This document shows, piece by piece, positions 43,549 through 53,172 of a stretch of DNA of 64,000 nucleotides; the first letter of the stretch is position 1, and each line of letters begins with the position of its first letter. The notes under the pieces are model-generated. The model had not been told where the DNA came from. It did not search any database and saw only the letters and a list, made by a program, of their open reading frames with translations. Position numbers and translations under genes: made by a program. This DNA comes from Prolixibacter bellariivorans ATCC BAA-1284 (GTDB lineage: Bacteria > Bacteroidota > Bacteroidia > Bacteroidales > Prolixibacteraceae): NCBI RefSeq assembly GCF_000621705.1, contig NZ_JHXO01000013.1, forward strand, positions 62,001-126,000. Direction: 5' to 3'.

Positions 43549-44361
43549 TTAATCTGAACCAACAATCTTCAAATACCTTTCAATGGATGTATCGAATATG
43601 GCCCGGCTGTTTTTCCATATGTTCCGTTTATACCAGGCACCGAAGATTCGTTCGAATGGAATACCGTCCATTCGGTCTCTGATGATTTCGATGTCTTTTG
43701 TTGAGAGTGGAATGTGGTTCGGAAAGCTGTACATGAACGAAACGGTTTTCATGTCAGGTTCCACATTGATGATGTCTCCGGTAAAGAGCGAGTAAGTATC
43801 CTTTTCGGGATCATATTGATGTAAAACAGTGGCTCCCGGAAAATGCCCTCCCGGATTGATGAGTTTCACATTCTCCCACAATTCGAGTGAATCGCCTTCC
43901 CAGAAAACGATATTTTCCGATTTTCGCATCACAAAGTCCGCATCTTTTTTGTGCAGATAGACCGGGGCATTGTTAAAAGCTTTGCTCCATTCCACCATGG
44001 TCGAGTAAAAATGGGGATGACTGATGGCAATGGCGTCAACGCCTCCAAGGTGGTTGAGAATCTCGACGGTGGTTTCGTCGATCAGTGAAATGCAATCCCA
44101 GAGGATATTGCCTTGCCCGGTTTGAATGAAAAAGGCCCTTTGGCCAATGGCAAAGCCGGGTGTTGTATGAATAGTGTAAATTCCCTTTTCAACTTTTTGT
44201 ATTTGGTTCGTATGGTAGTTTCGTACAGTATCGAGCGTAGTCCACTTTTGTCCGTCCCATGGAACAAACTGCCGGTCGTCGGAGCAAATGGGACAAGTTT
44301 CAGGAGGGTTTTTCGTGGCTTCAAATTGAACGCCACAAGTATGGCACATATAATTTGTCAT
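43549..44361 (-). CDS. MBL-fold hydrolase with N-terminal rubredoxin-like ribbon
   Basis: This is a 270-residue protein. Residues 1-32 form a CxxC...CxxC zinc or iron ribbon (MCHTCGVQFEATKNPPETCP). The rest is a metallo-beta-lactamase fold. The metal motif usually written HxHxDH is here SHPHFYSTMVEW, so the Asp-His pair is replaced by Tyr-Ser. Later ligands may be His in PGGHFPG and Asp in LFTGDIINV. This subfamily occurs in many bacteria without assigned substrate. It may keep only part of the dinuclear site. Confidence 0.8.
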   Translation of the reverse strand: MTNYMCHTCGVQFEATKNPPETCPICSDDRQFVPWDGQKWTTLDTVRNYHTNQIQKVEKGIYTIHTTPGFAIGQRAFFIQTGQGNILWDCISLIDETTVEILNHLGGVDAIAISHPHFYSTMVEWSKAFNNAPVYLHKKDADFVMRKSENIVFWEGDSLELWENVKLINPGGHFPGATVLHQYDPEKDTYSLFTGDIINVEPDMKTVSFMYSFPNHIPLSTKDIEIIRDRMDGIPFERIFGAWYKRNIWKNSRAIFDTSIERYLKIVGSD

Positions 44362-44508
44362 TCGATCAGGCTTTTATTTAAACTAAATCAAAATTACGAA
44401 ATTTGAAAGGAATGATGATAGAATTGGACGGATATAATATCTCCAAACGGGAAAAGGTTGAGAAAATGGGTACGATTAACTTCGGGAACACTGCCTGGCG
44501 GTTGGGTT

Positions 44509-45156
44509 CTATTTCACCATGCCGCTGTAGTCGATTTTATTCCGCGAAAGCGTGATAATTCCATCCTTCTCCAGTTTTTTCAGCAGTCGTGAAACCACTT
44601 CGCGTGAAGTATTCAATGAAAAGGCGATATCCTGGTGTGTTCCGGTATACAGCGTGCTTCCGGTCGACCGGAAACGATCGGCAAAGAATTTTTCCAGCCG
44701 CTCGTCCATTTTCATGAAGGCAATGCTGTCGATGGTTTCCAAAAGCTCGTCGAAACGTTTACGGTAGGCATACATCACGTACTCTTTCCAGCTTTGGTAG
44801 GTGTTCATCCATTGGTCGAGCAGGGGATTAGGAATGCGGATTAACAAGGAGGGGGCTTCGGCAACGGCCCGGATGTTGCTTTGGGTGTGTCCCATACAGC
44901 ACGTGAGCGACATGGCACAAACTTCACCCGGATGGAGGTAATAAAGCAGAAGTTCGCGTCCCTGATCATCAAGACGGGAAATGCGAACCAGTCCTTCCAA
45001 AACCAATGGAACCGACTTAATATACTGGCCTTCGCGAATGATCTCTTCACCTTCTTCCAGCTCCTGCAAAATGCCTTTTTCGGCGATGGCATAGCGTAGC
45101 GAAAGCTCAAAAAACGGGAGTCGCTTTTCCAGTAGGTTTAAATCGACATTCATCAT
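44509..45156 (-). CDS. Crp/Fnr family transcriptional regulator
   Basis: This is a 215-residue regulator. The cyclic-nucleotide-like sensor domain (about 20-120) has EEGEEIIREGQYIKSVPLVLEG and LLYYLHPGEVCAMSLTCCMG, and includes adjacent Cys residues. The C-terminal helix-turn-helix is THQDIAFSLNTSREVVSRLL. Two ATG codons stand at the start (45156 and 45153). It follows the MFS gene by 25 bp on the same strand, so the two may be co-transcribed. The ligand is unknown. The CC pair could respond to redox, but no Fnr-type Fe-S motif is seen. Confidence 0.88.
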   Translation of the reverse strand: MMNVDLNLLEKRLPFFELSLRYAIAEKGILQELEEGEEIIREGQYIKSVPLVLEGLVRISRLDDQGRELLLYYLHPGEVCAMSLTCCMGHTQSNIRAVAEAPSLLIRIPNPLLDQWMNTYQSWKEYVMYAYRKRFDELLETIDSIAFMKMDERLEKFFADRFRSTGSTLYTGTHQDIAFSLNTSREVVSRLLKKLEKDGIITLSRNKIDYSGMVK

Positions 45157-45181
45157 TCAAGGTGTGGGTTACGCCACAAAT

Positions 45182-46429
45182 TTAAGCTTTCGTACGGGAA
45201 TTCCGAATGAAAAACATTGGTGTCAGGGTGATAAGTAACAGCGAAACAATCATCAGGCCATTGGCCAAACCAAACTTGTCGGCCAAAAAACCCAAAAGTG
45301 CTGTGAAAATGGCCCCGAACAAAGTTTCCAACTGGGAAGCAGCCGACAGGGCCGTTGCCAGAATATCTTTCTCCAGCAAGTCAGCGGTACAGCTCATTCC
45401 GATGGGTTTCCGCAGGTTTTCGACCAGGTAAACGGCTACGAAAAACAGGACAGCAACTGCCGGAATATGGAAGCGATAAAATAATCCGGAAACCAAGCCG
45501 GCACCCGCACCAATGAATATGGAGAGCGTTAACGCCATCTGCAACGAGCTGAAGCGAAGGGAAAATTTACCGGAATTGCGGGCTGCTAAACCAGACGCGC
45601 GGTAAATGAGGTAGTAGATGACGCCCACCACGACCGCACTTCTTGTTTCAGCGGGCTGCATGGTGAGAATAGGAAGAGCCAAAGCCAGGCTTTTGATGAC
45701 CGGTTGCAGGAAATCTTTCAGTGCCTTGTAATAACCTGAATAGATTGCACTGTTGGCAATGGTTTTCAGCATCAGCGGATTTTTGAACGAATACCAGAAA
45801 TCGGCGAGCACCTCTTTGAAATTTTTTCCAATATCAGAAAAACGGATATTCATCTTTTTCCCATCGAGGGCTTTGGGATAACTGGCAATCAGAGCAAGAT
45901 CGAGCACGTAGGGCACAATGGAAAAAAGAAAAATCATCCGGTAGTTGTGGCTGAGAATAACCAAGCCGGCAGCAATTAAAGCCGAAAGAGCAGAACCCCG
46001 CTGCGACCAACTCCGGGTATAACCATAATAGGTCACCTTTTCCGATTCCCACCCCTTCATTTTCAGGTATTCAAAAATCATGGCTTTATGGGTACCCGTC
46101 CGAAATGCTTCCCCCAGAGCGAAAATGCTCATGGCAATAATAAAACCAGTCATCTTTCCGGAAAAGAAAAATGCCAGAAAGGATAAGATGTAAAAAACAA
46201 AGGAGGTGATCATGGTTCGGCGGCGACCCAGAGCATCGGAAACAATGCCGGAGGGAATCTCCAGGAAATTTTGCAGGAGCATTCGAAGGCTGTACAGCAA
46301 ACCAATTTGCAGGTAGGAGAGACCCGCGCTCATCAGAAAGAGCACCATGAAAGGTTCGAAGAAGCGGAGGTTCTTCAGAAAGCCGTAGGCACAAAACTTC
46401 TTGAACTGCCAATCTTTCTCAAAGGCCAT
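45182..46429 (-). CDS. MFS transporter
   Basis: This is a 415-residue major facilitator protein with about twelve helices. EIPSGIVSDALGRRRTMITS at the 2-3 loop is the classical MFS signature (GxxxDxxGRR), so it is a typical drug/metabolite-type carrier. The substrate cannot be deduced. Its stop lies 25 bp before the start of the Crp-type regulator. Confidence 0.87.
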   Translation of the reverse strand: MAFEKDWQFKKFCAYGFLKNLRFFEPFMVLFLMSAGLSYLQIGLLYSLRMLLQNFLEIPSGIVSDALGRRRTMITSFVFYILSFLAFFFSGKMTGFIIAMSIFALGEAFRTGTHKAMIFEYLKMKGWESEKVTYYGYTRSWSQRGSALSALIAAGLVILSHNYRMIFLFSIVPYVLDLALIASYPKALDGKKMNIRFSDIGKNFKEVLADFWYSFKNPLMLKTIANSAIYSGYYKALKDFLQPVIKSLALALPILTMQPAETRSAVVVGVIYYLIYRASGLAARNSGKFSLRFSSLQMALTLSIFIGAGAGLVSGLFYRFHIPAVAVLFFVAVYLVENLRKPIGMSCTADLLEKDILATALSAASQLETLFGAIFTALLGFLADKFGLANGLMIVSLLLITLTPMFFIRNSRTKA

Positions 46430-46531
46430 ATCGATGGAGTGTTTTGCGAAATTTCGGAAAAAACAACCGAAAAATTACTACATCACCGGTAGGCAATTAT
46501 TAATTATGATGAGAAATTATTGGGTGGAAAT

Positions 46532-46580
46532 GAAAACGGAGGCAATGTTTTCCGTTGATTGAAAAACAAGGCCTCCGTTC
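46532..46580 (-). terminator. Terminator of the racemase operon
   Basis: GAACGGAGGC pairs with GCCTCCGTTTTC across a 27-base loop, with a short T tract on the − strand, 18 bp after the stop. Confidence 0.6.
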
Positions 46581-46598
46581 ACGCGGTCGAACAGATGT

Positions 46599-47669
46599 TT
46601 ACCGCTTCACTTTATCAATATACCTCGAATTCAGTACCCTGAGGGCACCCATGTAGTCGAGTTTGAATTCCAATAAGTCGCCTGTTTTGTAGTTGTCTTC
46701 GTTGTTGCCGAGGTCGATAACAATCATATCGGAACTGGCACCCACGAAATTAAGTTTCGGGTTAACCGGTTCGATATGCGTTTCTTCCACGTCGAGCAAG
46801 CCTAAATCGATGATAGCCCGGTAAGACGTTTCTCCCAGTTTCTCCTCATCAATCTCATATGCTTTACCTTCCACGTTAACGCCGAATTCGCCCATGGGAA
46901 CCACCGGTTTTTCAATCAGCTCGATGATTTCAGCGTAAAGCTGGAAAACATCGGTATGCATTTCTTTATATTGCTGATTGGTATAAGGTTCCGTTCCTAA
47001 AAACAGGGTTTCGCCCACGCGGAAATGGTTAATAGCCTCGGGCAGCAACCCCTGGTCGATGAGTGGTATGGTAACCGATGAACCGCCGGAAACATACGGA
47101 ATCATTTTGTTGAATTTTGCCTCGATGAGTTGCTCATACAAACTAAGCTGGATGAGCTTATCATGGTTGGGCAATACTCCGTAAAGGCAGGTCAGATTGG
47201 TCCCGATGCCCACCACTTCAATATTGGGCAATTCAAATACCTTGGCATAAAAATCGATAAACTCTTCGCGAAGAACACCTTCCCGCAGTTCACCCAGTTC
47301 GATCATGATGATGACTTTGTGGGTTTTGTTCTGCTTTAGGGCTTCCTTCGAGAGCAGTTTAATGGTTTCGAATTCCGTATTCATACTGATGTCGGCAAAC
47401 TCAACAATGCTTTTAACTGCTCGTTTTGCCGGTGGTTTGATGTATACGGTTTCGATATTGGGGGCAATGGATTTAATGGTTTTTAAATTTGTGACCCGGG
47501 AATCGCAAATTTGTTTTACGCCCAGGTTGATGAGCTCTTCCAGGTATGATTTGTGGCCACAAAGGACCTTGGAAACCACTGCCCATTCAATATTGTGCTC
47601 CTTGAAGAGGGTATCGAGGTATTGGTAATTCTCTTTTAATTTTTCGGTATTTAGAGCCAGGAAAGCCAT
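46599..47669 (-). CDS. Alanine/ornithine racemase-type PLP enzyme
   Basis: This is a 356-residue fold III PLP protein. The PLP lysine is in WAVVSKVLCGHK (Lys near residue 33). The barrel continues with IMIELGELREGVL and YVSGGSSVTIPLI, which binds the PLP phosphate. It resembles the alanine/ornithine racemase family (Orr-like) rather than the classical Alr, which has a different C-terminal domain. It likely interconverts D- and L-amino acids. Its start lies 2 bp after the stop of the acetyltransferase gene, so the two make an operon. Confidence 0.82.
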   Translation of the reverse strand: MAFLALNTEKLKENYQYLDTLFKEHNIEWAVVSKVLCGHKSYLEELINLGVKQICDSRVTNLKTIKSIAPNIETVYIKPPAKRAVKSIVEFADISMNTEFETIKLLSKEALKQNKTHKVIIMIELGELREGVLREEFIDFYAKVFELPNIEVVGIGTNLTCLYGVLPNHDKLIQLSLYEQLIEAKFNKMIPYVSGGSSVTIPLIDQGLLPEAINHFRVGETLFLGTEPYTNQQYKEMHTDVFQLYAEIIELIEKPVVPMGEFGVNVEGKAYEIDEEKLGETSYRAIIDLGLLDVEETHIEPVNPKLNFVGASSDMIVIDLGNNEDNYKTGDLLEFKLDYMGALRVLNSRYIDKVKR

Positions 47670-47671
47670 TT

Positions 47672-48121
47672 TTATTTGCCGTTTCGTTTATAACGCATTT
47701 CAAGGTATTTGTTGGAAAAGCCAAATTTCTCGTAGAGGAATTTAGCGGGGTTGTCTGGCTCAACGTGTAATGCGATGTCCCCTTCAGCTGTCTCAATGGC
47801 TTTTTGCATAAGGGCCTTACCAATTCCCTGGCCTCTCATATCGTGGTGTGTGGCAATGTAAACGAGGATATTTTCGGGGATGTAATCTTTCATGCCGGTC
47901 CGGTTAATCACGACAGCTCCGGTGATTTGGTCTTTGTTTTTGGAGACAAGCGTAAAACCGCCGAATGATTCTCCCTCTTTCAGTGAGTAATCCAATGCCT
48001 TGAGAATATCAGGCTTTGGGTCTCCATACTTTTCGAGATGTGTGAAGAGGAAGTCTGTAATTGCTTCTTTCTGTTCTGGATTAGGTTTGTGATCTGAATT
48101 AAAAATTTCAGTTTCAATCAT
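47672..48121 (-). CDS. GNAT family N-acetyltransferase
   Basis: This is a 149-residue GNAT enzyme. The acetyl-CoA loop is HHDMRGQGIGKALMQKAIE near residues 91-109, followed by LHVEPDNPAKFLYEKFGF. The acceptor is unknown. Tight coupling (2 bp) to the racemase-like gene suggests an amino-acid substrate, which is inference. It is the first gene of the operon. Confidence 0.87.
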   Translation of the reverse strand: MIETEIFNSDHKPNPEQKEAITDFLFTHLEKYGDPKPDILKALDYSLKEGESFGGFTLVSKNKDQITGAVVINRTGMKDYIPENILVYIATHHDMRGQGIGKALMQKAIETAEGDIALHVEPDNPAKFLYEKFGFSNKYLEMRYKRNGK

Positions 48122-48568
48122 ACAATTTGTTTTTGTTAAACATAGCTTATTGAACCATCGTTGATAGCTGCCAAAGAAATGACAACAATCAAATTATGGA
48201 GTCAATTGTCCGGGAGGATAGACTGCAGACGATGAATAATACGAGAAGTATGAACAGAATGATTGAAAGTGGGATTGAGTTTGTTGGTATTCAAAACGCA
48301 TAAAAGGAGTACTGCCGGACGCTCTCTGTTTGGTGTGAGATAGTTGAACAGAGCTATGAAAAGCGTTCGTTGCCTTCTTTTATGATATGTAGTGTTGCGG
48401 TCTCGAATAAAAACGGTATTTCTGTCATCATTCCGGTCGTTCCCGGTAAATATATCTACCACAGAATATCCGGCTGGACATTTATTTCACAAAGATAATC
48501 AAATGCCGGCTAAATGCCACATTTATGACTAATGACAGTTTTTAGTAAATCGAAGGATTGATTTTGTA
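48122..48568. other. Intergenic region without a recognised gene
   Basis: This region (447 bp) lies between trkH end and the acetyltransferase start. An 86-codon frame on the − strand (48202-48462) has no family character. The promoter of the racemase operon is expected near the right-hand side at 48122-48200. Nothing else is seen. Confidence 0.4.
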
Positions 48569-50386
48569 TTACCCAATCATGACATTGGTGCGGCCATACC
48601 GGTAACGGGTATACATGGCCTTTTTGCTGAGTGCAAGTGCCAATGTCAAAGGGCCAACGCGTCCCACCAACATCGAAACGATGATGATGATTTTCCCGGT
48701 AACGGACAAACCCGCCGTGATCCCCGTGGAAAGCCCCACAGTGGCAAAGGCCGAAATTTCTTCGAACAGTAACCTGACAAAATCGGTTTTGGGTTCGAAA
48801 ATGCTGAGCAGAAAGGTCGATAAAAAAATCAGTGATATCGAAAACAACACCAGTGAGTAGGCTTTGTTGATGTTGTTGAATGAGATGGTTCGACGGAAGA
48901 ATTCCACATTTTTCTTACCTCTCAATGTGTCGATGGCCGATTTTATAAGAACGGCAAACGTTGTGGTTTTAATTCCTCCTCCGGTGGAACCCGGTGAAGC
49001 TCCAACATACATTAGGCACATGAAAATGGTGAGCATGGGCAAGCCAATATGTCCGAAATCGACAGTATTAAAGCCGGCCGTTCGTGCGGTTACCGATTGA
49101 AAAAAGGAGGTGATAATGGCGTGTCCAAATGATTGTTCTTTCAGTAGCGTATCTTTTTCAAGTACATAAAAAACAACCGTTCCGATAAAAAGTAATATGC
49201 CGCTTACCCACAGAACCAGTCGTGTGTTGACCTGCAATGCGTGGTGCGGTATGTTTTTCTTTTTCCGGAAGGTCAGTTTTTTCTGAATATCCTGCAAGGC
49301 AATAAAACCCAAACCTCCGGTAATCACCAGTACGGCAATCACCAATTGCAGACCGTATGCATTTCGGACGCCTTGTTCATAAAGATTATCGGTAAAAAGT
49401 GAAAAGCCGGCATTGTTGAAGGACGAAATAGCATGGAAAACCGATGAAAAGATTTTATCGCGGTTGGTACCAAAATCGTAATGGTTTCCCCAAAGGAAAA
49501 AAATAAGAATACTACCGGTTAGTTCCATGAAAACACTGAGGAATACAACCTGCCGGAGGATAGATCGGGTGTCGGAAAACTTGTCGGTACTCAGAAAATC
49601 TTTCACAAGTGATTGGTAGCGGACCCCGGTGGATCGAAAATAAAACGTGGTGAAAAATGTAGCGAACGAAATAATATTGATTCCCCCCAGCTGGATGAGA
49701 AACATGATGATCATTTGTCCCTTGAAGGTGAAATAGGTCGCCGTATCCACTACGATTAGTCCGGTGACACAACTGGCGCTGGCCGATGTGAAAAGTGCGT
49801 CTACAAAGTGGATGTGGTGATTGACGGTCATTTGCGGCATCATTAAAAGTCCGGTGCCGGCTAAAATCAGTACAAGAAAGGAAAGAATCAGCAGAGCTGC
49901 CGGTCCCAAATCTAGTTTCGCAATAATCGGGCTGGCCTGCCCGATTTCGATGGTAACAATGACGAGAAAGTAAAGCTGGACGAATAAGAGTAAATAGGGC
50001 AAAACATAAGAGAGGTAATATGTTTCGCTTATGTTTCTCATAAGTTGATGGCCGAAAAGGAGATAGAGCAGACCGAAAAAGATGAGACCAAAAATGATGA
50101 TACTTTCGATCCTGTTTTCCCGGATATACTGTCTGGGATGCTGCGCCAGAAATAAGTAGAGCAGGTATTTGAAGATGTAAAAATAAAAACTGAACCGGAT
50201 GATTCCGAGAGCGACCAGGGCGGTATCGCTGCTTTGCGGAAATCCATAGTAGTAAACGATACTTCCCATGGCTGCCAGTGAAACCAAAATCCGGGCCACC
50301 GGCATAATATGATTGATAACTCCCCGGATGTTGTAACGGAAAGTATTGATATTTTCAAGTTGTTGTTTTGAAAAAATGGGCTTCAT
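48569..50386 (-). CDS. TrkH family potassium uptake protein
   Basis: This is a 605-residue potassium channel subunit, with ~110 extra N-terminal residues (three helices) before the usual fold. The four filter loops are seen in order: SASCVTGLIVVD, ISSFNNAGFSLF, TARTAGFNTVDFG and FATVGLSTGIT. Each has the Gly needed for the selectivity filter. It partners with the TrkA gene 41 bp upstream to take up K+. Confidence 0.92.
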   Translation of the reverse strand: MKPIFSKQQLENINTFRYNIRGVINHIMPVARILVSLAAMGSIVYYYGFPQSSDTALVALGIIRFSFYFYIFKYLLYLFLAQHPRQYIRENRIESIIIFGLIFFGLLYLLFGHQLMRNISETYYLSYVLPYLLLFVQLYFLVIVTIEIGQASPIIAKLDLGPAALLILSFLVLILAGTGLLMMPQMTVNHHIHFVDALFTSASASCVTGLIVVDTATYFTFKGQMIIMFLIQLGGINIISFATFFTTFYFRSTGVRYQSLVKDFLSTDKFSDTRSILRQVVFLSVFMELTGSILIFFLWGNHYDFGTNRDKIFSSVFHAISSFNNAGFSLFTDNLYEQGVRNAYGLQLVIAVLVITGGLGFIALQDIQKKLTFRKKKNIPHHALQVNTRLVLWVSGILLFIGTVVFYVLEKDTLLKEQSFGHAIITSFFQSVTARTAGFNTVDFGHIGLPMLTIFMCLMYVGASPGSTGGGIKTTTFAVLIKSAIDTLRGKKNVEFFRRTISFNNINKAYSLVLFSISLIFLSTFLLSIFEPKTDFVRLLFEEISAFATVGLSTGITAGLSVTGKIIIIVSMLVGRVGPLTLALALSKKAMYTRYRYGRTNVMIG

Positions 50387-50427
50387 GCACGGTTACTTCA
50401 GGTGATGACTTCCGCTGGATTGCTTTT

Positions 50428-51126
50428 TTATTCGTTAATTTCCAGAAAGCGTTCAATATCCACTTGCTTGCCGAAGATGAGCATAAAATCGTCTTCTCCG
50501 ATTTCGGTAGCCGAATTGGGGATATCGATGTGTTCTTCCAGTATGACCCGCCCATTCTTGATTACTTCCAGCTCTTTGGTAATGGTTATTAGGCTGAGGT
50601 TATAGCGGTCACGCAGGTCCAACTCACCAATTGAGCGTCCAATGGCTACTTCGGGCGGCTTCAGCTGGGCGATGCGGTAATCGTCGGGCAGTTCCAGGTA
50701 TGACACAATACTCGGATTCAATAGCTTTTCGGTGACAATGGTCGCCACTTCGCTTTCGGGAATGAGCACCTCGCGGATACCGATTTTTTCGAGAATCGTT
50801 TGCTGTACGGGGCCGGTTGCCCGGGCAATGATCCGTTTGATATCCAACTCGAGCAGGGTGACCGCACACAGTGTCAGTTGCTCGAAATTGGTGCCGATAG
50901 CTATCACAACGGCATCGTAATCGCTGATGTTTTGTGAGGCAAGAGCCTTCGGATCGGTAGCATCCAGGGCAACAGCGTAGGCAACTTCCTCAGCTATATC
51001 ATCTATTAGTTGCTCATCGATATCGATAGCCAAAACTTCGGCACCACGCTGAGTAAGCTTCCGGGCAATTGCATGCCCGAATTGCCCCATTCCAATTACC
51101 GCAAACTTGCTGGTTGAATTTGCCAT
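50428..51126 (-). CDS. TrkA family potassium uptake regulator
   Basis: This is a 232-residue cytoplasmic regulatory subunit. The RCK_N Rossmann fold starts FAVIGMGQFGHAIARKL with the GxGxxG loop and Asp at the end of the second strand (AIDIDEQ). The RCK_C domain occupies ~140-225. It binds NAD(H)/ATP and gates TrkH. It is translated just before trkH, the usual operon. Confidence 0.92.
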   Translation of the reverse strand: MANSTSKFAVIGMGQFGHAIARKLTQRGAEVLAIDIDEQLIDDIAEEVAYAVALDATDPKALASQNISDYDAVVIAIGTNFEQLTLCAVTLLELDIKRIIARATGPVQQTILEKIGIREVLIPESEVATIVTEKLLNPSIVSYLELPDDYRIAQLKPPEVAIGRSIGELDLRDRYNLSLITITKELEVIKNGRVILEEHIDIPNSATEIGEDDFMLIFGKQVDIERFLEINE

Positions 51127-51215
51127 GGCTGTTCATTTTAGGTAATGAATATTAGCTATAATCGCCCGGACAGCCAAATGGCTACTGTTAAAATATCCTT
51201 TTCTTTCTTATTTCA

Positions 51216-52049
51216 CTACTGGTTCAGGCGGATACCATCGGGCTCGATGGTGATGATTCGCTTTTTGTACAACATTCCAACCGCCCGTTTATAGTTTTTC
51301 TTGCTTTCGCCGAAGAAGGAATAGATTGTTTCCGGTGAGCTTTTATCGGTAACAGCCAAAAAGCCACCTTGCTCTTTTAGCATATTCAGAATTCTATCCG
51401 ATAGGTCCATGGCGCTTTCAATGCCAGGTTTCTGCAAGCTCACATCAAGTTTTTCATCCTCACGCACCTGTTTGATGTAGCCCGGAAGTTGTTCGCCGCT
51501 TTTCAACGGACGAAATACTTCGTTTTGGTACAGCATTCCCCAGTGCATGTTATTCACAATGGCTTTGTAGCCGATGTCCGTTTTGCTGTGAATCATGAGC
51601 TGCACTTCCTGCCCGGCATGATATTCCGGCGGAACATTGTCAAGGTATTTATCCAGTTTCGTAGTAGCCACCATCCGGCGACTTTCATCGTCGACATACA
51701 CATAAACGATGTACCAGTGGCCTTCCTCCATCTTGCTTTTTTGTTCGCTGAACGGAACCAATAAGTCTTTGGGCAATCCCCAGTCGAGAAATGCTCCAAT
51801 CTGATTCACCGAAACTACTTTCAGGAGTGCAAAGTCACCAGCTGTAGCCAGCGGCTCTTCGGTCGTGGCAATAATGCGATCTTCCGAGTCGAGGTAGATA
51901 AATACTTCCAGGAAATCGCCCGGCTTGCAGCCTTCGGGCATGTACCGTTTGGGAAGTAAAATATCGCCCAGTTCCTGTCCATCGAGGTAAGCGCCAAAAT
52001 CAACCAGACGCATTACCTCCAGCGCCTGAAATGTTCCGAGTTTGTTCAT
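51216..52049 (-). CDS. cvfB: S1-like RNA-binding protein, CvfB/YitL family
   Basis: This is a 277-residue protein with tandem S1-like domains: residues ~10-65 (LVDFGAYLDGQELGDILLP) and ~70-135 (QIGAFLDWGLPKDLLVPF), then a third S1-like region and a C-terminal winged helix (FFGESKKNYKRAVGMLYKKR). The order matches CvfB, an RNA-binding virulence/translation-related factor. It is 89 bp upstream of the trkA gene on the same strand and may share the transcript. Confidence 0.85.
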   Translation of the reverse strand: MNKLGTFQALEVMRLVDFGAYLDGQELGDILLPKRYMPEGCKPGDFLEVFIYLDSEDRIIATTEEPLATAGDFALLKVVSVNQIGAFLDWGLPKDLLVPFSEQKSKMEEGHWYIVYVYVDDESRRMVATTKLDKYLDNVPPEYHAGQEVQLMIHSKTDIGYKAIVNNMHWGMLYQNEVFRPLKSGEQLPGYIKQVREDEKLDVSLQKPGIESAMDLSDRILNMLKEQGGFLAVTDKSSPETIYSFFGESKKNYKRAVGMLYKKRIITIEPDGIRLNQ

Positions 52050-52444
52050 AGTAATCGTTTATGCTGCGGCAAAGGTACAGTTTAATTTGAATGGTGAGCG
52101 AAGCAAAATGCGGAATATGTACGTGTCGGCAAATTGTTTGCTGAATCGTATTACTGGAGCGTCACGTCTGTGACGTAATGATATAGTTAAGTTAAAATTA
52201 GAAAAACATTGTATCTTATCGTTATAAATAGTCAATGTGTAGTGAATCAGTTGGTAATGATTTTTCGTTTTACACTTTTTATAAAACGAAAGTTGTTTTT
52301 TGTTAATTATAAGAGAGTTATAAAACTTTTCTTTTAAAAGTCCGGTTTCATGGTAATCACTTCGTAATTAGCACGAGACGAGTTCTTCTGTTTTTTCGAA
52401 ATCTATACGAAGTTATTTTATAGAACTCAATAAAAATTTTTATC
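52050..52444. other. Divergent promoter region
   Basis: A small palindrome CGTCAC-GTCT-GTGACG (52160-52175) is 110 bp from the CvfB start. The rest is very AT-rich. No gene is seen. Confidence 0.45.
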
Positions 52445-53083
52445 ATGAAAAAATTATCCATAATCTTATTTCTGTTGATTCCGGCTTTAAGCTTCGGACA
52501 AACACAACAGCTTCCGGCTTCTATTGCTAGTTCATTCAAGAAGACTTTCCCTGGAGGGATTATCACTTCATGGACTGGAAACGACAAGTATAATTATTTG
52601 ATTGATTGGACAAATGATGCATACTTTGGAGATTTTAATTTCGACGGCTTCCCCGATGAGTATTATGGTGACGGCGAATTGTATGACGGCATGGGTGATG
52701 CTCCTTATTACTATAATGATGATTTGGATTACAACTATTACGTTCCAGATGATTATCAGGTGATTGTTCACACGCCACCTACCCAATACCAGTTAAACTT
52801 CCGTTTCAAAGATTTAAAAATGACTGGAATCTTCAAGCCTGATGGTTCATTTGTCATTGCCAAAGGACGTGTTTCTGTTTTGCCTGAAACAGTTGTCAAT
52901 ACCATTAAAAATACATTTAAAGGCAAGGTTATTCGTGTCGCACATGTCAAAGAGTTGATGATGACTCCCAAATATCTACCCTCTGATGCCGTCTATCGTG
53001 TGAAGGTGTTTGTACGGCACAACGGATATGCTATTCTGAAGATAGATTCCAAAGGGAAAGTAGTTTCCAACGATCACTATTAA
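52445..53083 (+). CDS. Secreted PepSY-like protein with Tyr/Asp-rich insert
   Basis: This 212-residue protein has a signal peptide (MKKLSIILFLLIPALSFGQ). The mature protein resembles two PepSY-like (DUF2874) units: LPASIASSFKKTFPGGIITSW at the start and LPETVVNTIKNTFKGKVIRVAHVKEL in the second half. Between them (about 60-105) lies a stretch very rich in Tyr, Asp and Gly, such as FDGFPDEYYGDGELYDG and YYYNDDLDYNYYVPDDY. Function unknown; possibly a metal- or surface-binding secreted protein. A perfect terminator follows. Confidence 0.8.
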   Translation: MKKLSIILFLLIPALSFGQTQQLPASIASSFKKTFPGGIITSWTGNDKYNYLIDWTNDAYFGDFNFDGFPDEYYGDGELYDGMGDAPYYYNDDLDYNYYVPDDYQVIVHTPPTQYQLNFRFKDLKMTGIFKPDGSFVIAKGRVSVLPETVVNTIKNTFKGKVIRVAHVKELMMTPKYLPSDAVYRVKVFVRHNGYAILKIDSKGKVVSNDHY

Positions 53084-53117
53084 TCAACAATTGCAATCTG
53101 GATAAAATGGAATGTGA

Positions 53118-53151
53118 AAGACTGTCTACACTTGAAGACAGTCTTTTTTTT
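53118..53151 (+). terminator. Rho-independent terminator of the PepSY-like gene
   Basis: AAGACTGTCT pairs with AGACAGTCTT (8-10 bp), followed by eight T. Confidence 0.92.
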
Positions 53152-53172
53152 ACGTAAAAAAATGCATTCGAC

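Noticed and set aside
48202-48462. 86-codon frame on the − strand
   Set aside because: No start context, no family trait, composition of non-coding DNA.
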